Below are positions 1-8,567 of a DNA stretch of 64,000 nucleotides, in pieces (within the stretch, counting starts at the first letter, position 1; every line of letters starts with the position of its first letter). Below the pieces are notes generated by a model. That model saw only the letters and a program-made list of their open reading frames with translations. It searched no databases and was not told where the DNA came from. The DNA is taken from positions 23,847 through 87,846 of the forward strand of contig DATDBU010000080.1 of NCBI GenBank assembly GCA_036524675.1. The letters are read 5' to 3'. The position numbers were made by a program, and so were the translations under genes. Source of the DNA: DATDAW01 sp036524675. GTDB lineage: Bacteria > Verrucomicrobiota > Verrucomicrobiia > Chthoniobacterales > DASVRZ01.

Positions 1-704
1 TTGGAATCGCTACCAATCCACCAAGGTCTTGGAGGAGTTAGGCGGGTGTCGCCGGCTCCCACGACGTGAATCGTCCCGGCTTTCGCGGACTCTTTGAGTG
101 CAGCCTTTTGTTCAGCCGGAATACTGACGAAGGTTGGCGAATCGTAGGGTGTAGGGTAGCTGAGGACCTTAATGTCGATATTCGTATTGCTGCCGCTGCT
201 ATGGTAGAGAACCCCTTCCGCGAAGTCGGCTGAACGTGTGGAATCGATTCTCAAGCCCGCAATGGACGCGTAGGGAGCCACGCCGGTGACCCCGATCCCG
301 TTCCCGCCACGTGCGGCAGCGATTCCCGCCTCGGCCGTGCCAGCATTATCATCAATAGGGTCGGGAAGTGGATCGTTTCCCACGAAGTCCCAACTGTCTG
401 CAGCCACGTAATTTGCTGCAAGGTCAGGATGCGTCGTCTCAAATCCCCCACCGACAAAACCAATCGTCACTCCTTGGCCAGTAATGCCGTTGTTCCAGGC
501 GTCCTGGACATTGACGTCCATGTTTCCACCATAAACTTGATCCACCAAATGCCATTGACCGGACCAGTCGCGGGAACTGGAATCCGGAGCAAAGTAGGGG
601 TCGTTTGGAACGAACGGCGTTCCTCCCTCGAGCCGGGGTAACAGAGTCACGGCCAGCGATGCTGCGAGAGTTAACATCCGGTGGTTGCGTTGCTTAGCAT
701 GCAT
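1..704 (-). CDS. S8-family pseudoprotease, copy E (3' end outside window)
   Basis: Secreted subtilisin/kexin-like protein, cut off by the window edge; 234 residues are visible. A short signal peptide (residues 1-27, hydrophobic LTLAASLAVTLLP) is followed directly by the family block FVPNDPYF, so there is no prodomain. The S8 fold motifs are clear (GVTIGF, THPDL, AARGGNGIGV, VVGAG), but the catalytic Asp position is Gly85, the His position is Ala121 and the oxyanion Asn is Asp219. The Ser position lies off the window. The protein is nearly identical to copy B over this stretch. Its ATG overlaps the end of copy D by 11 bases, so the two are probably translated together. A role as a proteolytic enzyme is unlikely; a binding or structural role is inferred. 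The partial state is due to the window edge, not decay. Confidence 0.85.
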   Translation of the reverse strand, partial: MHAKQRNHRMLTLAASLAVTLLPRLEGGTPFVPNDPYFAPDSSSRDWSGQWHLVDQVYGGNMDVNVQDAWNNGITGQGVTIGFVGGGFETTHPDLAANYVAADSWDFVGNDPLPDPIDDNAGTAEAGIAAARGGNGIGVTGVAPYASIAGLRIDSTRSADFAEGVLYHSSGSNTNIDIKVLSYPTPYDSPTFVSIPAEQKAALKESAKAGTIHVVGAGDTRLTPPRPWWIGSDS

Positions 705-2367
705 CGTTTGAGGTTTTCTTTGTTGGTAAAATCAGTGAGAAGAATGATTCGGCGGTTTCCTGGCTGGCTAGATCGAGGTGTGGGGGCCGGCGGCGCATCA
801 AAAAGACGATCCCGGAAACAGCCAGCAACATCGTTGTCCCAGTCTCCGGAACGGAGACCAGGTCGCCGAAATGTGCCTCAATGCCAAATGACAGCCACTT
901 TCCCGAGTCGTTATCGCTGGTAATGTCCGTCAATTCAAGCTTCCAGACGCCAGCACCCTTTTCTCCCCAGAAAGCATTGGCCAACAGCGTCCACTCCAGG
1001 TCATGGGGGAGATAAGGATAGTCTTCAAAACCAGCTGCCATCAGACGAGTTCTCGTTCCTGACGGTGACGTAAGATACGCTTCAATGTTGCCGGCATACT
1101 CGTGCGCGAGGGTCAGCGTGACCAGGATGTCTTCAAGGGGCGCCGCCGTCGTCTCGAGCGTAAACTCGGCCGTGGCAAAGGTTCCGAGATCCGGAATACT
1201 CTCATTCACCAATCCCTCCGTTTTTTCCGTGATCAACTCGGTCACGCCGGCATACTGCGTCGCGGCAGAGACCAGCTTTGAGGCGTGGATCATACCGAAG
1301 CCCTTATCTGGGTCGAAACCACCGTCACTGGTACGAACGATCAGATGTTTGGCAAACCGTGTATTCAGATTCGGTTGCACTTCTTTGACCAACGCGAGAA
1401 CGCCACCTACGATAGCCGCCGCAGAAGACGTGCCGTAGACGTCATTTGTGTAGTCGGTAATCGTTTCCGTGTACATTTGGTTCGGTTCATCCCACCAGCC
1501 GTAGCCGAGGGAACCGGTACGATCTGTGGTGACTAACCCACCTTTGTAAGCGTAACCCCCATCGGGGCTTGCGAAAGTGAGACCACCAGCTGACGCTGCA
1601 ACGAAAACATTGCTTCCATAACTGCTGGAATCCGAAGGTTCGCTTCCGTTTAATCCGGCGACGGTTATGACACCGGACTCGTTTAGGAAGTCATATTTGT
1701 TGGAATCACCATAGTAGCCGTTCTTAAAAACGCGGCCGTTGCCAGCTCCGACCACATGAATGGTCCCAGCAGCCACTGACTCTTTCAGCGCGGCCGTTGC
1801 GGCTGGACTATTTTGGAACACTTTCGAGCCAGGAACATAGTCGTGGACCTTGATGTCGATATTCTTATTGCTGCCGCTACTATGGTAGAGCGTCGCTGCC
1901 ACGAAGTCGGCTTGATCATCGATCCTTAAACCTGCCAGCGAAGCATAAGGAGCAGCTCCCGCCACTCCAATGCCGTTGCCGCCACGTGCTGCAGCCATAC
2001 CTGCGGACGCGGTGCCTCGGCGGTCATAATCGCCGACTGGATCGGGAACTGAATCGTTTCCGGCAAAGTCCCAGCTGTCTGCGGCTACGTAGTTTGGGGC
2101 AAGATCGGGATGCGTCGTCTCCAATCCATCCGAGATAATAGCGATCGTCACGCCTTGTCCGGTGATGCCTTTGTTCCATGCACCCTCAATATTAATGTCC
2201 TTAAGGTAGGTTTGGCTTTGGACCCAGCCAGGGCGGGAATCGTCCGGGCTAAAATAAGGATCGTTGGGGACAAATGCCGTTTGTGCCACGGCCTGATAAG
2301 AAGCGGCGACGGCAAGCGAAGCTGCGAGAGTTAACATCCTATAGTTGCGTCGCTTAGTATGCCTCAT
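694..2367 (-). CDS. S8-family pseudoprotease, copy D (Ser and Asn kept, Asp and His lost)
   Basis: 557 residues with a signal peptide ending near AVAQ (residue 29), the S8 domain at about 60-360 and a P domain at about 400-500. In the Asp motif IISDG the position two before Gly is Ser79 instead of Asp; the His motif HGT reads R117-G-T. Asn210 (GAGN) and Ser314 (GTSSAA) remain. Without Asp and His, normal S8 catalysis is not expected. The usual PEP of the sorting signal reads PET, and after the RRR motif the protein continues for about 27 polar residues that the sister copies lack, which may impair sorting. The end overlaps the start of copy E. The start is the ATG preceding the signal peptide (RHTKRRNYR); no strong ribosome site is seen. 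It is the least degenerate of the four dead copies at the active site. Confidence 0.88.
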   Translation of the reverse strand: MRHTKRRNYRMLTLAASLAVAASYQAVAQTAFVPNDPYFSPDDSRPGWVQSQTYLKDINIEGAWNKGITGQGVTIAIISDGLETTHPDLAPNYVAADSWDFAGNDSVPDPVGDYDRRGTASAGMAAARGGNGIGVAGAAPYASLAGLRIDDQADFVAATLYHSSGSNKNIDIKVHDYVPGSKVFQNSPAATAALKESVAAGTIHVVGAGNGRVFKNGYYGDSNKYDFLNESGVITVAGLNGSEPSDSSSYGSNVFVAASAGGLTFASPDGGYAYKGGLVTTDRTGSLGYGWWDEPNQMYTETITDYTNDVYGTSSAAAIVGGVLALVKEVQPNLNTRFAKHLIVRTSDGGFDPDKGFGMIHASKLVSAATQYAGVTELITEKTEGLVNESIPDLGTFATAEFTLETTAAPLEDILVTLTLAHEYAGNIEAYLTSPSGTRTRLMAAGFEDYPYLPHDLEWTLLANAFWGEKGAGVWKLELTDITSDNDSGKWLSFGIEAHFGDLVSVPETGTTMLLAVSGIVFLMRRRPPHLDLASQETAESFFSLILPTKKTSNDAC

Positions 2368-2463
2368 TTGAAGTTTTCTTTCGGTAGAACTGGGTAATGA
2401 ATTGTCTGACCCGCGCGTAGCGGTTTTTGAAAATTGAGAATACTGATTCGTGCCTTTTTGACC

Positions 2464-4176
2464 TTACTTCGCTGTCCGTGCCCGGCGACGCAAAAGAACG
2501 ATACCGGAAACAGCCAGCAACATCGTTGTCCCAGGCTCCGGAACGGAGACCAAGTCGCCGAAATGAGCCTCAACTTCAAAAGACGTCCACTCTCCATTAT
2601 AAAGGCCGCCGCCGGAAATATCCGTCAGTTTGAGAGTCCACACGCCGGCCCCGTTTTCTCCCCAAAAAGCATTGGCTAACAAAGTCCACTCCAGATGCTG
2701 TGGATTGCCGAATCCCTCGAGTCCGCTCGACATCAGGCGGGTGGACGTACCCTCCGGAGATACGAGATACGCTTCAATATCGCCGACAAATTCGTGATCG
2801 ATGGTCAGCGTTACCAGGATGTCTTCCAATGGCGCAGCCGTCGTCGTGAGCGTAAATTCTGCCGTCGCAAAGGTTCCGTCATCCGGAATAGTCTGATTCA
2901 CCGCGCCGCCCGTCGTTTCTGTGATCAGCTCGGTGACGCCGGCGTACTGCGTAGCGGCAGAGACAAGCTTCGATGCGTCGATTAAACCGAATCCATAATT
3001 TTGGTTAAAGTGGTTGCCAGCGGCGTTGGTCAGCCAGGCAGAACCAGGGGAACCCCACGGGTCGCCACCGCCGGTATAGGTATTGTCGTCGGGATCGACG
3101 ATCGCGCTGGTCCGGACGAGCAGATGTTTGGCGAAGCGCGTGTCCAGATTCGGCTGCACTTCTTTTGCTAACGCAAGCACGCCTCCTACGAGAGCCGAGG
3201 CAGGAACCGTGCCTTCGGCCATGTTTGTATAATCAGGATGGACATCCACAGGGCCGTAAAATGGTTCCCGCCAGCCGAAGCCATTGGGTCCAACGAGATC
3301 GGTAGTAACGATTCCCAATATCTCTGGCGGAATGAAGGGGTCGATTTGAAAGGGTGCACTGGAAGGTGCGGTTACGAAAACATTGTTCCCGAAACTGCTG
3401 CTCTCGGCATATTTTCCTTCAAAAGAAAGCGATGCGACAGCTATTACGCTGGATTCGTTCAGGAAATCATGTTTGTTGGAGTCGCCGCCAAATGCGCCAT
3501 ATTTTGGAGGAGGGCGCGTGTCGCCAGCCGCGACCACCTGAATTGTTCCGGCTTTAGCGGACTCCCTAAGCGCCTCTTTTTCCTCAGCCGGTATGCTGAC
3601 TAAAACTGACGAAGGATAGGGCGAAGGGGCGCTGAGGACTTTGATGTCGATATTCGTATTGCTACCGCTGCTATGGTAGAGGATCCCCGCCACGATATCG
3701 GCTGAGCTTTTGGAATCGATCCTCAAACCTGCTATTGATGCGTAAGGAGCCGCTCCTGTGACCCCAATTCCATTGCCACCTCTCGCCGCGGCGACACCCG
3801 CCGCCATCGTGCCGGTAATATTGTCAACAGGGTCAGGAACAGCATCACCTCCTACGAAATCCCAACTATCCGCAGCCGCATAGTTGGGAGCAAGGTCAGG
3901 GTGGGCCGTCTCAAACCCGCCACTGACAAAACCGATGGTTACTCCCTTGCCGGTGATGCCGCTGTTCCATGCCTCCTGCACATTGACATCCAGGTTTCCT
4001 CCAAAAACTTGATCCACAAGGTGCCACTGGCCCTGGCCAGCATATCTGGAGAGATCCGGGAAAAAATAGGGATCGTTGGGAACAAACGCCGTTTGTGCCA
4101 CGGCCTGATGGTAAGCACCGACGACAAGCGAAACCGCGAGAGTTAATATCGAATAGTTGCGTCTTTTCGTATACAT
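2464..4176 (-). CDS. S8-family pseudoprotease with PEP-CTERM tail, copy C
   Basis: 570 residues from the ATG at 4176, chosen because MYTKRRNYS followed by a hydrophobic stretch ending AVAQ matches the signal peptides of its sisters. The open frame continues upstream to 4386, but that part would overlap copy B. S8 fold motifs are intact, while the four active-site positions are Ser84 (Asp), Thr120 (His), Asp218 (Asn) and Val323 (Ser, in GTVPAS). A P domain follows, then VPEPGTTMLLAVSGIVLL and RRR, a textbook PEP-CTERM signal. There is no prodomain. It lies 65 bases downstream of copy B and 96 bases upstream of copy D, consistent with one transcript. It is probably exported and anchored or released by an exosortase encoded elsewhere. 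No protease activity is expected. Confidence 0.88.
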   Translation of the reverse strand: MYTKRRNYSILTLAVSLVVGAYHQAVAQTAFVPNDPYFFPDLSRYAGQGQWHLVDQVFGGNLDVNVQEAWNSGITGKGVTIGFVSGGFETAHPDLAPNYAAADSWDFVGGDAVPDPVDNITGTMAAGVAAARGGNGIGVTGAAPYASIAGLRIDSKSSADIVAGILYHSSGSNTNIDIKVLSAPSPYPSSVLVSIPAEEKEALRESAKAGTIQVVAAGDTRPPPKYGAFGGDSNKHDFLNESSVIAVASLSFEGKYAESSSFGNNVFVTAPSSAPFQIDPFIPPEILGIVTTDLVGPNGFGWREPFYGPVDVHPDYTNMAEGTVPASALVGGVLALAKEVQPNLDTRFAKHLLVRTSAIVDPDDNTYTGGGDPWGSPGSAWLTNAAGNHFNQNYGFGLIDASKLVSAATQYAGVTELITETTGGAVNQTIPDDGTFATAEFTLTTTAAPLEDILVTLTIDHEFVGDIEAYLVSPEGTSTRLMSSGLEGFGNPQHLEWTLLANAFWGENGAGVWTLKLTDISGGGLYNGEWTSFEVEAHFGDLVSVPEPGTTMLLAVSGIVLLRRRARTAK

Positions 4177-4241
4177 CGGCTGATGTTTTCTTCCGGCAAT
4201 GTAGCGGCTTGTTGGTTCGGCTTTAGCCCACCTTTCGAAAA

Positions 4242-5960
4242 TTAGAATGCGCTTTTTGACCTTGCGGCATACACCCGGCGACGCATCAAAAAGACGATTC
4301 CAGAAGCGGCCAGAAGCATTTCGGTTCGAGGCTCCGGCACGGCAATCAACTCGCCGAAATGGGCTTCGACACCAAAAGACAACCACTGTCCGATGTAAGG
4401 AGTATTATCACCGTAGTAGAAATCGGAATTTAGGTCCCTCAATTCGAGCTTCCACGTGCCGGCACCGTTCTCTCCCCAGAATGCATTGGCTAACAGTGTC
4501 CACTCCACAGGTTGAGTGCCGATGGATCCACCCAAAGTGGAGCCGTTGATCATCAGCCGGGTCCTTGTTCCCGACGGTGATGTGAGATAGGCTTCGATAT
4601 TTTCAACAAACTTGTGATCGATGGTCAGTGTCACCAGGATGTCTTCGATCGGCGCCGCCGTTGTCGTGAGTGTAAATTCCGCGCTGGCCGGCATACTATC
4701 ATTTACCAGTCCGGGAATATCCTGGTTCACCACTCCTTCCGTGGTCTCTGTGATCAGCGGCGTGACTCCCGCGTATTCAGTGGCGACCGAAACAAGTTTC
4801 GAAGCATTGATCAAACCGAATCCGTAGCTTGGGTTGAAGTGGTTGCCGGCGGCGTTGGATTGCCAATCCCCGAATTGAGTGTCGACCTTCGTGCTGGTGC
4901 GAACGAGAAGATGCTTGGCAAACCGTGTATCCAGGTTCGGCTGGACTTCTTTTGTCAATGCAAGCACGCCGGCGACAAGGGGCGCTGCAGCAGCTGAGCC
5001 GTTCAACGCGTTCGTATAGTCAGGGCGGAAATCCGTCGATCCACCATAGGGGTCCAGCCACCCGTAACCGTTGGGTCCCACTCGATCCGTGGAGGATATC
5101 CCCACTCCGTGATCCCCGAAATACCCATACCGGTCCCCGTCAGCGGAGGAGGGCGCTGTGACGAAAACATTGTTTCCGTAACTGCTATGCACTGCGTGGC
5201 CGCCGTAGCTTGCAAACGATGCGACCGCAATCACACTGGATTCGTTCAAGAGATCCTGTTTGTTGGAATCGCCCCAATTGGCCCATTCTCTGGGGGGAGC
5301 TTGGCGGCTGTCGCCTGCCCCCACTACGTGAATCGTCCCAGCTTCTGCCGACTCTTTGAGCGCAGCCTTTTGTTCAGCCGAAATACTGACGAAGGTTGGC
5401 GAACCATAGGGTATTGGGTAACTGAGAACCTTAATGTCGATACTCGTATTGCTGCCGCTGCTATGGTAGAGGACCCCTTCCACGAAGTCGGCTGAACGTG
5501 TGGAATCGATTCTCAAGCCCGCAATGGAAGCGTAAGGGGCCACCCCGGTGACCCCGATCCCGTTGCCTCCGCGTGCCGCAGCGATTCCCGCCTCGGCTGT
5601 CCCAGCATTGTCGTCCACAGGGTCGGGAACTGAATCGTTTCCGGCGAAGTCCCAACTGTCGGCAGCTACGTAATTCGGAGCAAGGTCAGGATGCGTCGTC
5701 TCAAACCCACCACCGACAAAACCAATCGTCACTCCCTTACCGGTGATGCCGTTGTTCCAAGCGTCCTGGACATTGACATCCATGTTTCCTCCAAAAGCTT
5801 GATCCACCAAGTGCCATTGACCGTACCAGTCGTCGGAATCCGGAGCAAAGTAGGGGTCGTTTGGAACAAATGCCGGTTCTGCCTCGAGCCGGGGCAACAA
5901 AGTCACGGCCAGCGATGCTGCGAGAGTTAATATCCTGTAGTTGCGTCGTTTCGTATGCAT
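4242..5960 (-). CDS. S8-family pseudoprotease with PEP-CTERM tail, copy B
   Basis: 572 residues from the ATG at 5960 (MHTKRRNYR plus a hydrophobic signal peptide); AAGGAAA lies 14-18 bases upstream. The S8 domain has Gly83, Ala119, Asp217 and Ala323 at the Asp, His, Asn and Ser positions (VGGGF, NAGT, GAGD, GSAAAAP), so the whole triad is gone by substitution rather than frameshift. The substrate-side motif NHSYG seen in copy A reads VLSYP. The P domain is followed by VPEPRTEMLLAASGIVFLM and RRR, a PEP-CTERM signal. It starts 228 bases after the stop of copy A, a gap that could hold its own promoter. It is very similar to copy E. Confidence 0.88.
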   Translation of the reverse strand: MHTKRRNYRILTLAASLAVTLLPRLEAEPAFVPNDPYFAPDSDDWYGQWHLVDQAFGGNMDVNVQDAWNNGITGKGVTIGFVGGGFETTHPDLAPNYVAADSWDFAGNDSVPDPVDDNAGTAEAGIAAARGGNGIGVTGVAPYASIAGLRIDSTRSADFVEGVLYHSSGSNTSIDIKVLSYPIPYGSPTFVSISAEQKAALKESAEAGTIHVVGAGDSRQAPPREWANWGDSNKQDLLNESSVIAVASFASYGGHAVHSSYGNNVFVTAPSSADGDRYGYFGDHGVGISSTDRVGPNGYGWLDPYGGSTDFRPDYTNALNGSAAAAPLVAGVLALTKEVQPNLDTRFAKHLLVRTSTKVDTQFGDWQSNAAGNHFNPSYGFGLINASKLVSVATEYAGVTPLITETTEGVVNQDIPGLVNDSMPASAEFTLTTTAAPIEDILVTLTIDHKFVENIEAYLTSPSGTRTRLMINGSTLGGSIGTQPVEWTLLANAFWGENGAGTWKLELRDLNSDFYYGDNTPYIGQWLSFGVEAHFGELIAVPEPRTEMLLAASGIVFLMRRRVYAARSKSAF

Positions 5961-6034
5961 CGCCTTAGTTTTCCTTTCGATCCTGTGGCGAAATCGTTGG
6001 CCCTGAATTCCGCGGTGACAAGCCGGGATAGAAA

Positions 6035-6061
6035 CCGATTGAGGCACGCCGCGTCAATCGG
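6035..6061 (-). terminator. hairpin between copies A and B
   Basis: A perfect 8-bp stem (CCGATTGA at 6035-6042 and TCAATCGG at 6054-6061) with an 11-base loop sits in the 228-bp gap downstream of copy A. On the minus strand it is followed by only a short TTTC, so it is a weak terminator candidate, or a processing or regulatory stem. Confidence 0.35.
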
Positions 6062-6187
6062 ATTTTCGATAATTTGAATTTCAGCGGGGATGCCTGAATG
6101 CTAGCCCCGTCCGCTTCGGACTGCCTTGGTTCGCTCGTTCCCGTTATGTTACCGGAAACCGAACGGTGACGTGCTTCTTGATCGCCC

Positions 6188-8179
6188 CTATATTCCAGCG
6201 CGAGCCCGGCGGCGCAACAATAAGACCATTCCGGAAACCGTTAGAAGCATCGCGGTTCCAGGCTCCGGAATGGGAATCAGCTCACCGAAATGAGCTTCAA
6301 TACTAAAGGACAGCCACTCGCCATAGTCCGCACCGGCATACGTGTCCTTCAATTTAAGCGTCCACACGCCCGCGCCGTTCTCGCCCCAAAAGGCATTCGC
6401 CAATAACGTCCATTCGAAATTAGTTACGTCCTGGATCGCGCCACTCAGGCCGGCAAGCATGAGACGAGTGATGGTTCCGCTTGGCGATATGAGATACGCT
6501 TCAATGTCATCAACAAATTCGTGATTAACAATCAACGAAACGAGAATATCCTCCACGGGGACGGTTGTTGTGAGTGTAAACTCGACAGCAGCAAACGTTC
6601 CGTCATCTGGAATACTCAGCCCTACTGAACCACCTGTTTTTTCTACGATCAGCTCGCTAACTCCCGAGTACTGCGTGGCGGCAGCGACCAATGCTGTTGC
6701 GTTGATCAGGCCGAAACCGTAGTTCTGATTAAAATGATTGCCTGCAGCGTTGGTCAGCCACGCGGAACCAGGAGTGAAATCATCGCCACCTCCGGAGATC
6801 GTGCTGTCGTCTGGATCAACAATGGTACTCGTGCGAACGAGCAAATGCTTGGCAAAGCGTGTATTTAGATTGGGCTGCACTTCTTTCGCCAATGCAAGAA
6901 CTCCCGCCACCAAGGGCGATGCCGAGGATGTCCCGCCGAAATTGTTTGTGTAGTCGACGGGTTCGTCCGCGAAATCGCCAGTCGCTTCGTCCCACCATCC
7001 ATAGCCGAAATTAGAACCCAAACGATCTGTCGTGGTAGTGCCGTAATGAACTGTGAAGACTCCATGCCCTGGAAAAACACCGTCGTAGCCTGAGGACGGT
7101 GCGGTTACGAAAACATTGTTTCCGAAGTTGCTGTAATAAGCATATTTACCATTCGGCCCGAGTGCTGCGACTGTAATGGCGCCGGATTCATTCTGCAGGT
7201 CTTTTTTATTGGAATCGCCTTCCCATGGAGTGCCGAATCCGAAATAAAAGCGTTCGTTTCCGGCCGCGACGACGTGAATGGTTCCCGCGGCTGTCGAGGT
7301 CTGGAGAGCATCGGAGTCCGCAGGCGAGTGAATATAGGCTGCCGGAATGCCGTAGCTATGGTTCTTAATAGCGATATTCGTATTCGCGCCGCTGCTATGA
7401 TAAAGCGTCGCATCCACGAAGTCGGCGTCTGTCTGATTTTCGAAGTCGATTCTCAGGCCCGCCATGGAGGCGTAAGGAGCGGCTCCTGTGACCCCGATGC
7501 CATTGCCACCGCGGGCTGCGGCAATGCCGGCAACAGCAATGCCGTGAACATCGTACTGATGGACAGGGTCTGGAACAGGATCATTTCCGCCGAAGTCCCA
7601 ACTGTCGGCAGCCACATAGTTCGGGGCCAGGTCGGGATGGGTGGTTTGAAACGAATCATCGACAATGCCGATCGTGACACCCTGGCCGGTAACATTGTTA
7701 TTCCAGGCGCCTTGAATGTTGACGTCCACCTTTTCCGGGAAAACAGTATTTACAAGATGCCATTGGCCAGCGTCCCAATAAGAATTCGGAAATTCCTTAA
7801 AGAAGTAAGGGTCGTTGGGAACGAATGCCGACTTTGTGTAGTTGGTCTGCCGGTTTAAATATACGGCGGAAGCCCGTCCGTCCCCGTCCGGCGCTGCGGA
7901 TATCGTGGGTGAGGCCTTAAACACATAGGCATTCGGATTGCTCTTTAATCGCCGGTCGATGACGAGGCCGTTATCGACCGCATAATCGGTCGCATCCGTT
8001 CCGGGGTTGAGAAAGATCAGCCATTCTTTCGGTTCATCTAGCGTGGCCGCGGTCTTGGCGAATGTCGGAGATTTGGGTCCCCAACCGTAGATGGATTGGG
8101 CAAGAGTGTGGTGGGAAAAACCCGCTACGACAGCTACGACTGCCGTCCATATTTCACGCTTCCAAACTTTTCTGTTCAT
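6188..8179 (-). CDS. S8-family kexin-like protease with intact active site and PEP-CTERM tail, copy A
   Basis: 663 residues from the ATG at 8179, chosen because AGGAAGG sits just upstream and the signal peptide (ending LAQ, about residue 28) starts there; an open frame extends a further 31 codons without support. Residues about 30-118 form an N-terminal extension that looks like an S8 prodomain, and the family block FVPNDPYF follows. The catalytic residues are all present: Asp174 (VDDSF), His212 (VHGIAVAG), Asn308 (AAGN) and Ser418 (GTSSASP), with the NHSYG motif at 273-277. A P domain (about 542-634) and PEP (638-640) with a hydrophobic helix and RRR complete it. Family knowledge says such P-domain S8 proteins self-process and cleave secreted proteins. 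It heads the array; four inactive paralogues follow on the same strand. Substrate unknown. Confidence 0.92.
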   Translation of the reverse strand: MNRKVWKREIWTAVVAVVAGFSHHTLAQSIYGWGPKSPTFAKTAATLDEPKEWLIFLNPGTDATDYAVDNGLVIDRRLKSNPNAYVFKASPTISAAPDGDGRASAVYLNRQTNYTKSAFVPNDPYFFKEFPNSYWDAGQWHLVNTVFPEKVDVNIQGAWNNNVTGQGVTIGIVDDSFQTTHPDLAPNYVAADSWDFGGNDPVPDPVHQYDVHGIAVAGIAAARGGNGIGVTGAAPYASMAGLRIDFENQTDADFVDATLYHSSGANTNIAIKNHSYGIPAAYIHSPADSDALQTSTAAGTIHVVAAGNERFYFGFGTPWEGDSNKKDLQNESGAITVAALGPNGKYAYYSNFGNNVFVTAPSSGYDGVFPGHGVFTVHYGTTTTDRLGSNFGYGWWDEATGDFADEPVDYTNNFGGTSSASPLVAGVLALAKEVQPNLNTRFAKHLLVRTSTIVDPDDSTISGGGDDFTPGSAWLTNAAGNHFNQNYGFGLINATALVAAATQYSGVSELIVEKTGGSVGLSIPDDGTFAAVEFTLTTTVPVEDILVSLIVNHEFVDDIEAYLISPSGTITRLMLAGLSGAIQDVTNFEWTLLANAFWGENGAGVWTLKLKDTYAGADYGEWLSFSIEAHFGELIPIPEPGTAMLLTVSGMVLLLRRRARAGI

Positions 8180-8287
8180 GGGAGACCTTCCTGCGATTGT
8201 CCATCCGCCGCCGATTTTCCTACAACCACTGAAACGATAGACCGGGAGAGAATGGTAAAAACGGTACGACAAGTCAACGGGATTCCT

Positions 8288-8302
8288 GAAGATTTAATCT
8301 TC
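8288..8302. promoter_or_regulatory. near-palindrome upstream of copy A
   Basis: GAAGATT and AATCTTC flank a single T about 110 bases upstream of the copy A start. Position and symmetry would suit a regulator site, but no regulator gene adjoins and no promoter boxes are convincing. Confidence 0.3.
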
Positions 8303-8364
8303 AAATCCTCCGTTAACTTCCCGGCCCCTGCCGCAAACCAACTACCTGCAGGGAAACGCTTAAT

Positions 8365-8463
8365 GCTGTAAGTATCTGCCAGTTCGAGCTCCCACGTGCC
8401 ATTCCCGTTCTCTCCGCAGAATCCATTGGCTAACAGCGTCCACTCTAAATGTTGAGAGACGCA
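8365..8463 (-). pseudogene. P-domain relic of a sixth S8 array member
   Basis: On the minus strand this stretch reads HLEWTLLANGFCGEN and then GTWELELADTY, plainly the P-domain block that reads EWTLLANAFWGENGAG in the intact copies. Sequence on either side is unrelated to the family, and the fragment is only about 33 codons. It is a decayed remnant showing that the array once extended further upstream. Confidence 0.75.
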
Positions 8464-8567
8464 CCCGGTATGTCCAAACAGGTTTTCGACAAGTGGGATT
8501 CGTCCGAGGATATTTCGATTTAGACACTTAACGAAAAAATCCGAACCGACGAGCTCTTGCCAATCCT

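Noticed and set aside
1..8179. Loss of the S8 triad as sequencing error
   Set aside because: Changes are different substitutions at homologous positions in each copy with frames intact, not indels.
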